Origin: JAFAXD01 sp035472475 | GTDB lineage: Bacteria; Pseudomonadota; Alphaproteobacteria; Rhizobiales; Xanthobacteraceae | Reading direction: 5' to 3' | Length of the DNA stretch: 16,278 nucleotides | Assembly (NCBI GenBank): GCA_035472475.1 | Contig: DATIPA010000101.1 | Coordinates: 1 to 16,278, forward strand | Part shown: in pieces, positions 6,911 to 13,317 of the stretch | How the letters are laid out: every line of letters starts with the position of its first letter | How positions within the stretch are numbered: position 1 is the stretch's first letter | Position numbers and translations under genes: made by a program | The notes under the pieces: model-generated | Seen by the model: only the letters and a program-made list of their open reading frames with translations | Database searches by the model: none | Told to the model about the DNA's origin: nothing

Positions 6911-8760
6911 GATCGCGAAATCATATCATGGGCCACCCGCAGCGTCGCCAGCACGTCGCAGCCCGAGTAGATGAAGGTGCCAACGCCCGCTGCCTTCAGC
7001 GCGTTCTCGAGCTCACCTCCACGCCCCGCCAGATAGATATGCGACGCGCCGGCTTTCGCGAGAGCGGTTGCCGCCGCGACCGCTTCCTTGGCGTAGACGT
7101 CGTTAGATGAACACAAGCAGGCGAGGCGGATGCCGGAGGCCTTGAAGGCGGCCACCAGGTCCTCGGTGTAAGAGAAGCCGTCGTTGGTCACCGCTTCAAT
7201 TCCGCCGGCCTCGAAGAAATTCTTGGCAAAGGTTGTCCGCGCGGTGAAGTCCGAGGCCGTACCCAGACCGGCGAGGAAGACTTTTGGCCGCGCCCCGGTC
7301 TCCTCCGCGTACGCGTCGGCGGCGTCGCGCAGTTGCTCGAACGGTTCGGCCAGTCGAACCTCCGGCAGGACGTCGCCGTCGGCCGCGGTGATGTGCGCCG
7401 GGGCGGGCGCGAGTACAGCCACCGGCAGCTCATGAATATCTGGAAACTCGCTGGTCCCCGTGATCGGCTCGCGGCCGCGGGCAACCGCCGCTTCGCGCTC
7501 GTGCCGTATGGCCGCGACCTTACGCGCAATAAGACCGCTTGCGAGTGCCGCATGCGCCCCGCCGGCGGCTTCAATCTCTTGGAAGAACGACCAAGCGGCG
7601 CCACACAGCTGCTGGGTCAGCGCCTCGATCCCGCCGGAGCCCGCGGCCGGATCGGCGACCCGGGCGAGATTGGACTCCTCCAACAGGATCAGCTGGGTGT
7701 TGCGGGCCAGGCGGCGGGCGAACGCATCGGGTAGACCAAGCGCCGCCGTGAACGGCAGAACGGTGACGCTGTCGGCGCCGCCGAGGCCTGCGGCGAACGT
7801 CGCGATCGTCGTGCGCAGCACGTTTACCCATGGATCGCGCCGGGTCATCATCCGCCACGCGGTTTCGGCCGACACAAAGATCGGCTGAGCTGCGAGGCCG
7901 CAGGCAGCCTCGACGCGCGCAAACAGTTTTCGCAGCGCCCGGAACTTGGCGATGGTCAGGAACTGATCGGCGTCGGCGGCGAGCCGGAAGAAAATCAGGC
8001 GGCGTGCCTGATCGAGCGCAAACCCTCCGTCCTCCAGCATCCGCAGATAGGCGACCGCGCAGGCGAGGACGTAGCCGAGTTCCTGCGCTTCCGTCCCGCC
8101 GCCCGCGTGAACGATGCGCCCGTCGGTGGCGAAGAACGGTCCCGCAAATCCCTGCTCCACCAGGCTGCGGATCGCGCCGCAATGACTTGCGGCGGCCTCG
8201 TTCCACGCGGCCTCCGCCGTGCCCGCGCGCGCCAACAAGCCCAGCGGGTCGAGACCGAACCGAATGCGGGTCGCCGACGGTTTGGTTGCATGTTCGCTGA
8301 CAATGTGCGCGACACCGCGCGCCGCCGCAGGCGCGCCGCCGTCAAGCTCAAGCGCGATGCCGGCGTCGAGATGAATGCCATCGAGGACGCGCCGCAGCGC
8401 AGCCTCCGAGGGGTCAAGTCCGAACCCATGCGCGCCGATCGAACCGGCCAACACCAGGGCAAGCCCGGTGGCACCGTTCTCGAGATCCTGGCGAGCCTGC
8501 AGATTGGCCGTGGCCGGGTCGGGGTGATCCAACCGTTGCACAACTTGCCAGCGCGCTCCGGGCGCGCGCCCCAGAACCGGCACAGCGCTCGCGTTGCGCG
8601 GATAAAGCGGCTCGATCCGAAGGCCGTCGTAGGTTTTTGCAACAAGCCTGCGGTCAAAGGGTGCGCCCCTGAGGACGCCGTCGACGAGCTTGCGCCACTG
8701 CTCGAGCGAGGCCGGCGCGAATTCGGAAGCAAGCGGCACGTCGGTCATGGGATCGGACAT
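6907..8760 (-). CDS. mutA: Methylmalonyl-CoA mutase, small non-catalytic subunit
   Basis: Small subunit of the heterodimeric mutase. Its 617 residues have the same barrel plus Rossmann layout as MutB but much weaker conservation. In the C-terminal domain, the cobalamin-binding DxHxxG is replaced by GTASDFTART (about 500-509), so it cannot bind the cofactor in the normal way, as expected for this structural subunit. Partial barrel similarity to the large subunit remains, for example RLARNTQLILLEESNLARVADP. The chosen start is ATG at 8760, the first start codon after an in-frame TGA that is also the folK stop (8811-8809); a second ATG is at 8748. Neither has a recognisable Shine-Dalgarno sequence, and a small hairpin abuts the first. 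Many alphaproteobacteria use a single-chain mutase, so the two-subunit form is informative about lineage. Confidence 0.92.
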   Translation of the reverse strand: MSDPMTDVPLASEFAPASLEQWRKLVDGVLRGAPFDRRLVAKTYDGLRIEPLYPRNASAVPVLGRAPGARWQVVQRLDHPDPATANLQARQDLENGATGLALVLAGSIGAHGFGLDPSEAALRRVLDGIHLDAGIALELDGGAPAAARGVAHIVSEHATKPSATRIRFGLDPLGLLARAGTAEAAWNEAAASHCGAIRSLVEQGFAGPFFATDGRIVHAGGGTEAQELGYVLACAVAYLRMLEDGGFALDQARRLIFFRLAADADQFLTIAKFRALRKLFARVEAACGLAAQPIFVSAETAWRMMTRRDPWVNVLRTTIATFAAGLGGADSVTVLPFTAALGLPDAFARRLARNTQLILLEESNLARVADPAAGSGGIEALTQQLCGAAWSFFQEIEAAGGAHAALASGLIARKVAAIRHEREAAVARGREPITGTSEFPDIHELPVAVLAPAPAHITAADGDVLPEVRLAEPFEQLRDAADAYAEETGARPKVFLAGLGTASDFTARTTFAKNFFEAGGIEAVTNDGFSYTEDLVAAFKASGIRLACLCSSNDVYAKEAVAAATALAKAGASHIYLAGRGGELENALKAAGVGTFIYSGCDVLATLRVAHDMISRS

Positions 8761-8783
8761 GCAACCAAAATGCCATGGGTTGC
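8761..8783 (-). promoter_or_regulatory. Hairpin directly abutting the mutA start codon
   Basis: In the mutA mRNA sense, GCAACC (8783-8778) and GGTTGC (8766-8761) are perfect inverted repeats around an 11-base loop, and the last base of the right arm is immediately followed by the ATG at 8760. It occupies the place where a ribosome binding site should be. It might control mutA translation or be left by coupling with folK; it is too small to be a cobalamin riboswitch. Confidence 0.4.
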
Positions 8784-8808
8784 GCGCCCGACCAACCGCG
8801 ACAGGAGA

Positions 8809-9312
8809 TCAGACCAATTCATTGAGGCGCGGCGGCAGCTTTCGGATGCCGGTCGTGTCGACGCCGGCCAGCGCGTCGCGGACGCGCCTGCCGGCGATGA
8901 TCCGGTTGGGCGCGATCTCGGCGAGCGGCACGAGCACGAATGCGCGTTCGAACAGGTGAGGGTGCGGAAGCTCCAGCCCCGGCTCGCTGACCACGATGTC
9001 GTCATAGGCGAGGAGATCGATGTCGATCGGCCGCGGGCCCCAGCGCGTCTCACTGGCGCGGTCACGTCCCAGCGTGGCTTCGATGTGTTGCGCCCGCTCG
9101 AGCAGGCCACCCGGCGAGAGGTTCGTTTCAACCGCGATACATAAGTTGACGAACTCGGGCTGTTGTTCGACCCCCCAGGGCGGCGTGCGATAATCCGATG
9201 AGCGCGCACGCAGGCGCACCAGGTCTCCGTCACAGATCATTTCGACGGCGTGCTCGAGGGTGGCGCGGACATCGCCGACGTTGGCGCCGAGCGCGAGCAA
9301 CGCCTCAGCCAT
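8809..9312 (-). CDS. folK: 6-hydroxymethyl-7,8-dihydropterin pyrophosphokinase (HPPK)
   Basis: Transfers pyrophosphate from ATP to 6-hydroxymethyl-dihydropterin, the step between FolB and FolP in folate synthesis. The 167-residue protein starts LLALGANVGD, as HPPKs do. It contains the signature RWGPRPIDIDLL, with Mg-binding Asp97 and Asp99 and the adjacent arginines, then HPHLFERAFVLVPL (118-131). Phe/Asn of the pterin pocket appear in QPEFVNLCIAVET. The start is ATG at 9312, overlapping the folB end by eight bases; the frame runs open further upstream, but that part lies wholly inside folB and lacks family similarity. It is the last gene of folP-folB-folK. Its TGA is 48 bases before mutA and in the same reading frame. 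Confidence 0.94.
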   Translation of the reverse strand: MAEALLALGANVGDVRATLEHAVEMICDGDLVRLRARSSDYRTPPWGVEQQPEFVNLCIAVETNLSPGGLLERAQHIEATLGRDRASETRWGPRPIDIDLLAYDDIVVSEPGLELPHPHLFERAFVLVPLAEIAPNRIIAGRRVRDALAGVDTTGIRKLPPRLNELV

Positions 9313-9673
9313 GGCGGCGGCGGGTGATCGTGCAACCCGCGTCTCCGAAGATGGCAGCGATCGGCGCGTGCGGCTTGCGAACGGTGACGCGCACCGCATT
9401 GACCCTGGGGAATTTGGCCAGGATCGCGTCCGCAACCGCGCCGCCGGCCGCCTCGATCAGGCGATAATTCCGCCGGGTGAAGACCTCGGTGGTGGTGTCG
9501 ACGATGGCGCCGTAGTCCACCGTGTCGGCGAGCTTGTCGGAGCGCGACGCCTTGTCGAGGTCGATTGTAAGTTCAAGATCAATGACGAAGCGCTGGCCGA
9601 CTTCGCCCTCGTGCGCCATCACCCCGTGGTGCGCATGGATCAGCAGGCCGGAAACAAAGATCGTGTCGCTCAT
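9305..9673 (-). CDS. folB: Dihydroneopterin aldolase
   Basis: Cleaves 7,8-dihydroneopterin to 6-hydroxymethyl-dihydropterin and glycolaldehyde (and epimerises it) in folate synthesis. The 122-residue length is standard. Residues known from the Staphylococcus aureus enzyme fall at the same numbers here: Glu22 in AHEGEVGQ, Tyr54 in TVDYGAI, Glu74 in YRLIEAAGG and catalytic Lys100 in VRKPHAP. The ATG at 9673 overlaps the folP stop (ATGA), and the TGA end overlaps folK. These overlaps imply one coupled translational unit. The protein should form the usual ring-shaped octamer in the cytoplasm. Confidence 0.95.
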   Translation of the reverse strand: MSDTIFVSGLLIHAHHGVMAHEGEVGQRFVIDLELTIDLDKASRSDKLADTVDYGAIVDTTTEVFTRRNYRLIEAAGGAVADAILAKFPRVNAVRVTVRKPHAPIAAIFGDAGCTITRRRHG

Positions 9674-10515
9674 CGTTGACGATCGATCGCGGCTACGACG
9701 CGGAGTGCCTGCACGGTTTCGGCGACGTCGTGTGCCCGGATAATCGCCGCCCCGTTGCGAACGGCCAGCAGGTGAGCCGCAATTGAGCCGCCAAGCCGGC
9801 GATCGGGGGGCGCCGGGGTGACCTGGTTGATGAAGCGCTTGCGCGAGGCGCCGACCAACAGCGGTTGCCCGAACGACTGCAGCTCCGCGAGGCGCGCAAT
9901 CGCGGTCATGCTCTGGTCCGGCGTCTTGCCGAAACCAATGCCTGGATCGAGCACGATGGCCTCGCGCCGGATCCCGGCGCGGCCGGCGATGTCCAGCGAG
10001 CGGGCGAAGAACGCCTTGATGTCAGCCATGATGTCGAGCGCCGGATCGGCCCGCTCGCGGTTGTGCATCACGATCACCGGCACGCCACGTTCGGCGATCA
10101 GGTGCACCAGCGCAGGATCGCGTTGCAGGCCCCACACGTCATTCGCGATTGATGCGCCGGCGTCGAGCGCCCAGTGCGCCACCTCAGCCTTCGTGGTGTC
10201 GACCGAGATCGGTACGCCCAGCCGCGCAATCGCGGGCACGACCCGGTCAAGCCGGCGCAGCTCTTCCTCCACCGGCACCGCGATCGCGTCGCCGTAAGGC
10301 CGGGTGGACTCAGCGCCGACATCGATCAGGTCGGCGCCGTCTTCCGCCATGCGGTGGGCGCGCCTGATGGCAATTTCCGGGTCGAGGAAAGCTCCGCCGT
10401 CGGAGAAGGAATCCGGGGTGACGTTCAGGATGCCCATCACCAAGGGGCGTCCGTGCCCAAGCAACTTGGCCAGCGGCGGTATTTTCGTGACGGCCGATAG
10501 GTCCGACCCGGTCAT
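9670..10515 (-). CDS. folP: Dihydropteroate synthase
   Basis: Condenses 6-hydroxymethyl-dihydropterin pyrophosphate with p-aminobenzoate to dihydropteroate; the sulfonamide target. The 281-residue TIM barrel shows all the family blocks: GILNVTPDSFSDGG (28-41), DVGAESTRP (65-73), SVDTTK (104-109), ANDVWG (124-129), the pterin-binding DPGIGFGKT (190-198), SRKRF (224-228) and RAHDV (260-264). The gene starts with ATG at 10515, 70 bases after the DUF4332 gene on the same strand, and overlaps folB by four bases. A perfect TTGACA lies 35 bases upstream but without a convincing -10. I see no substitution that obviously signals sulfonamide resistance. Confidence 0.96.
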   Translation of the reverse strand: MTGSDLSAVTKIPPLAKLLGHGRPLVMGILNVTPDSFSDGGAFLDPEIAIRRAHRMAEDGADLIDVGAESTRPYGDAIAVPVEEELRRLDRVVPAIARLGVPISVDTTKAEVAHWALDAGASIANDVWGLQRDPALVHLIAERGVPVIVMHNRERADPALDIMADIKAFFARSLDIAGRAGIRREAIVLDPGIGFGKTPDQSMTAIARLAELQSFGQPLLVGASRKRFINQVTPAPPDRRLGGSIAAHLLAVRNGAAIIRAHDVAETVQALRVVAAIDRQR

Positions 10516-10585
10516 GGCCCGCTTTGCGCGGTCCCAGGATCGCTGTCAAGCGAGCCAATAGGCCATCGGCGACCGGGCGCGGGGC

Positions 10586-10996
10586 CTATTTATATCGTAT
10601 CTCGAGGGTCAATCGTTTGGCGACGTCGATCCAGCGTGCCAGCACCTTCTCCGAAGGAAGCGGCCGGGCCAGCTTGGCATTGGTCATGGCGCTTTTCATT
10701 CGGCTAGCGAGGTTCGCCGGGTTGCGGTAGCGCAGTTCGCGCACCGTATCGACGCCGGCAACTTCCAACAGTTCGGCACCCTCGCGGCCGACGCCCTTGA
10801 TGCGCATCCGGTCCGCCATGTTGGCGCAGCGCAGGATCGTTGCCTGGTCGAGGCCGGTCCGTTCTGCGAGCTGCTTGCGGCCGTTCGGACTGCAGGCCGC
10901 TTGCAGCAATTTGCCGGTGGTGCGGATCTTCGCCGCGAGCAGCTTTTTCGCGACTCCCGGACTGATGCCGTCGACCACGGAGACCGGATAGGACAT
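10586..10996 (-). CDS. DUF4332-type tandem helix-hairpin-helix protein
   Basis: A 136-residue protein of unknown function. Two short helix-hairpin-helix-like segments are visible, VDGISPGVAKKLLAAKI (about 8-24) and IKGVGREGAELLEVAGV, each followed by a T-x-x-x-L stretch. This is the layout of DUF4332 proteins, and the fold usually binds DNA non-specifically. The start is ATG at 10996, preceded by GGAG (11006-11003) at 6-base spacing; a longer open frame to 11095 lacks such a site and overlaps the upstream gene. It lies 34 bases after the DUF2267-like gene and 70 before folP, so it may share their transcript. It resembles a fingers/thumb-type module without any catalytic domain. Confidence 0.8.
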   Translation of the reverse strand: MSYPVSVVDGISPGVAKKLLAAKIRTTGKLLQAACSPNGRKQLAERTGLDQATILRCANMADRMRIKGVGREGAELLEVAGVDTVRELRYRNPANLASRMKSAMTNAKLARPLPSEKVLARWIDVAKRLTLEIRYK

Positions 10997-11030
10997 CAAA
11001 TACTCCGCAACTCCGTTAAGCGGCGCTCGC

Positions 11031-11399
11031 CTAGATGAACTGGCCGAGCCCCGGGATCGCGCCGGCAATCTCGCCAAGCGTGTCGCCGACGCCACGCTCG
11101 CGGCTGTACGCCATGAGCTCGCCGGTGACCGCCTGAATTTGACCCATGTCGAGGCCGGCCCCCATCAATCGCGCGCCGACCCCCATGATGCCGCCCATGC
11201 CGCCGAAGAGACCGCCATTGTCCTCGTCGCGGGCTGCCTGCAAAAGCGCTTCGCTTCCCGGCAGACGCGCGATCAATGCGCTGACCTTGTCGGCTGGTCC
11301 TTCTTTGGAGAGAAAGTCGAGAATGATTCCGATGGCTTTTTCTGCGACTGCCCGATCCAGACCCACATTCGCGGCGATCCGATCGACCAGTTCGCTCAT
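11031..11399 (-). CDS. Small DUF2267/DUF2780-like protein of unknown function
   Basis: A 122-residue protein with a helical N-terminal half (IAANVGLDRAVAEKAIGIIL, then FLSKEGPADKVSALIARLPG), a glycine-rich hinge LFGGMGGIMGVGARLMGAG, and a helical C-terminus ending in IPGLGQFI. It has no signal peptide and no catalytic motif. The pattern fits proteins often labelled DUF2267 in rhizobia, and the hinge and C-terminus also resemble DUF2780 (VcgC/VcgE), so the family name is uncertain. The ATG at 11399 has GAGGAG (11408-11403) just before it. It is first in the small -strand group with the DUF4332 gene and is divergent from the HerA-like gene. Confidence 0.75.
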   Translation of the reverse strand: MSELVDRIAANVGLDRAVAEKAIGIILDFLSKEGPADKVSALIARLPGSEALLQAARDEDNGGLFGGMGGIMGVGARLMGAGLDMGQIQAVTGELMAYSRERGVGDTLGEIAGAIPGLGQFI

Positions 11400-11460
11400 C
11401 TGCTCCTCACCCGCGCCCGCGTCGTTGATGAGACGACGCCATCATTATCCGCATCGCTGA

Positions 11461-11476
11461 CACACACAAGTGTGTG
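11461..11476. promoter_or_regulatory. CA/TG palindrome in the divergent gap, possible operator
   Basis: CACACAC (11461-11467) and GTGTGTG (11470-11476) are perfect 7-base inverted arms around AA. The site lies between the divergent DUF2267-like and HerA-like genes (gap 11400-11662). The two-base centre makes an RNA hairpin unlikely, so a dimeric DNA-binding protein is the better guess. It may also be a simple-repeat accident. Confidence 0.3.
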
Positions 11477-11619
11477 GCTGCAACACGTCAACAGAATTGC
11501 ACGCGCCGGTTCGTACCGAAACGATCCGTCCGCCGAACGGAGGAGGGTGTGTGCCCGTGCCCGAGCGACGGTGGCGGCCGCGGCGCTCAGCCTTTATAAC
11601 TACCCGAGGATGCACGACG

Positions 11620-11642
11620 GCGTCGGGCGGGGCGTCCGACGC
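11620..11642 (+). promoter_or_regulatory. GC-rich leader hairpin before the HerA-like gene
   Basis: GCGTCGG (11620-11626) pairs with CCGACGC (11636-11642) around a 9-base loop. It ends 20 bases before the ATG at 11663 and 9 bases before the GAGGTG ribosome binding site (11652-11657). It follows a TATAAC-like box (11595-11600). It is stable enough to affect leader structure; any regulatory role is inference. Confidence 0.35.
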
Positions 11643-11662
11643 ATGAATATCGAGGTGTCGCC

Positions 11663-13243
11663 ATGGACATCGACGAAAAAGGCAAGATCTTCGTCGGCAA
11701 AGGCAGCAAGCCGGAATATCTCACGCTCGGTTTGGCCAATCGGCACGGGCTCGTGGCCGGCGCAACCGGGACCGGCAAGACCGTCACCCTGCAAGTTCTG
11801 GCCGAAGGCTTTTCGCGCGCAGGCGTTTCCGTCTTCGCGGCCGACGTCAAGGGCGACCTCTCCGGCGTCGCCGCCATGGGTGACGCCAAGGAGGCGTTGG
11901 TCAAGCGCGCCAAGGACATGGGTCTCGACTACAAGCCGGATCAGTTCCCGGTGGTGTTCTGGGATTTGTTTGGCGAACAGGGTCACCCGGTGCGCGCGAC
12001 CATCTCCGAGATGGGGCCGCTGCTGCTCGCGCGCCTCATGGACCTCAACGAGGTGCAGGAGGGGGTGCTGAACATTGCGTTCCGGGTTGCCGATGAGCAC
12101 GGACTGCCGCTCGACGACCTTAAGGACGTGCGTGCATTTCTGAACTTCCTGACCGAACAAGGCGCAGAACTCGCCACCACGTACGGCCATGTGTCGAAAC
12201 CGACCGTCGGCACCATCCAGCGTCAGATTCTGGTGCTTGAGAACCAAGGCGGAACGAACTTTTTCAGCCTGCCGGCGCTGAAGCTCAACGATTTTATGAA
12301 CACCGACAAGGATGGCCATGGCCAGATCAACATTTTGGCGGCCGACAAGCTGATGCAGAGCCCGCGGCTCTACGCGACCTTCCTGCTATGGCTGTTGTCC
12401 GAACTGTTCGGGGAACTCCCGGAAGTTGGCGATCCGGACAAGCCCAAGCTGGTGTTCTTCTTCGACGAGGCCCATCTGCTGTTCACCGACGCCCCCAAGG
12501 CGCTGATGGACAAAATCGAGCAGGTCGTGCGCCTGATCCGGTCCAAGGGCGTCGGCGTCTACTTTGTCACCCAGAATCCGCTCGACGTGCCGGACAAGGT
12601 GCTGGGGCAACTCGGCAACCGCGTGCAGCATGCGCTTCGCGCATTCACCCCGCGTGATCAGAAGGCCGTGAAAGCCGCGGCCGAAACCTTCCGCCCGAAT
12701 CCGAAACTCAACACCGCGCAGGTGATCATGGAACTCGGCAAGGGCGAGGCGCTGGTCTCGTTCCTCGAGGGCAACGGCACGCCGAGTGAGGTCGAGCGCG
12801 CCATGATAAGGCCGCCGGCTGCGCGGATCGGCCCCCTCACGCCTGCGGAACGCAAAGCGGTCATGGACAGGTCGCCCGTTAAGGGCAAATACGATCAGAC
12901 CGTGGATAGAGAGTCTGCGTTCGAAATGCTGCAGAAGCGCCTGCCGGACGCACCGCCCGGCGAGAGCGGCCAACAGGCACCCCCGGGTCAGCAGGACCAA
13001 GCTTCGCCCGGATGGCTCGACAAGGTCGGTGCCATTGTGGGGACGATTTTCGGCACCAACGTGCCGCGCAGTCGACGGTTATCGACCGGGCAGCGGGTCG
13101 CGCGAGAAATGACCCGCACGGTGAGCAACCAGGTATTCGGCCAGATTGCCGCCGATATCGGCAAGTCGATTGGCGGCTCGACTGGACGCACCATCGGCCG
13201 CTCCATCGTGCGCAGTACGCTCGGCGGAATGATGCGGCGGTAG
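11663..13243 (+). CDS. HerA-like ATPase, DUF853 (YjgR) family
   Basis: P-loop ATPase of the FtsK/HerA superfamily, DUF853 type; its cellular role is not settled in any species I know. The 526 residues show Walker A GATGTGKT (33-40), Walker B LVFFFDEAH (263-271; D268, E269), the sensor-like TQNP (303-306), and RVQHALRAFTPRDQKAV (320-336), which is characteristic of this family. The C-terminus has a Pro/Gln-rich linker (about 431-446), then a basic Gly/Ser/Arg-rich tail ending in GGMMRR. No nuclease such as NurA, and no SIR2 or other defence partner, is adjacent, so this looks like the housekeeping YjgR type rather than an antiphage HerA. ATG 11663 has GAGGTG at 11652-11657. The gene ends 74 bases before the M20 peptidase. 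Confidence 0.92.
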   Translation: MDIDEKGKIFVGKGSKPEYLTLGLANRHGLVAGATGTGKTVTLQVLAEGFSRAGVSVFAADVKGDLSGVAAMGDAKEALVKRAKDMGLDYKPDQFPVVFWDLFGEQGHPVRATISEMGPLLLARLMDLNEVQEGVLNIAFRVADEHGLPLDDLKDVRAFLNFLTEQGAELATTYGHVSKPTVGTIQRQILVLENQGGTNFFSLPALKLNDFMNTDKDGHGQINILAADKLMQSPRLYATFLLWLLSELFGELPEVGDPDKPKLVFFFDEAHLLFTDAPKALMDKIEQVVRLIRSKGVGVYFVTQNPLDVPDKVLGQLGNRVQHALRAFTPRDQKAVKAAAETFRPNPKLNTAQVIMELGKGEALVSFLEGNGTPSEVERAMIRPPAARIGPLTPAERKAVMDRSPVKGKYDQTVDRESAFEMLQKRLPDAPPGESGQQAPPGQQDQASPGWLDKVGAIVGTIFGTNVPRSRRLSTGQRVAREMTRTVSNQVFGQIAADIGKSIGGSTGRTIGRSIVRSTLGGMMRR

Positions 13244-13317
13244 GCGTGCCATCCGCGCGCCAGCGTGAGCGCATGCTTCGCGTCGCGCTGCAAACACCAT
13301 GAGGTAGAGAAACCACG

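Noticed and set aside
8761..8808. Cobalamin riboswitch upstream of the mutase genes
   Set aside because: The gap is only 48 bases and lacks a B12-box-like segment; a cobalamin riboswitch needs far more sequence.
10544..10549. Perfect TTGACA box on the minus strand upstream of folP
   Set aside because: No acceptable -10 lies 16-18 bases downstream, and folP can be read from the DUF4332 gene 70 bases upstream. It was not listed as a promoter.
11663..13243. HerA-type antiphage defence module
   Set aside because: The ATPase has the DUF853/YjgR layout, and no nuclease, SIR2 or other effector gene is next to it. The neighbours are an M20 peptidase and small unknown proteins.
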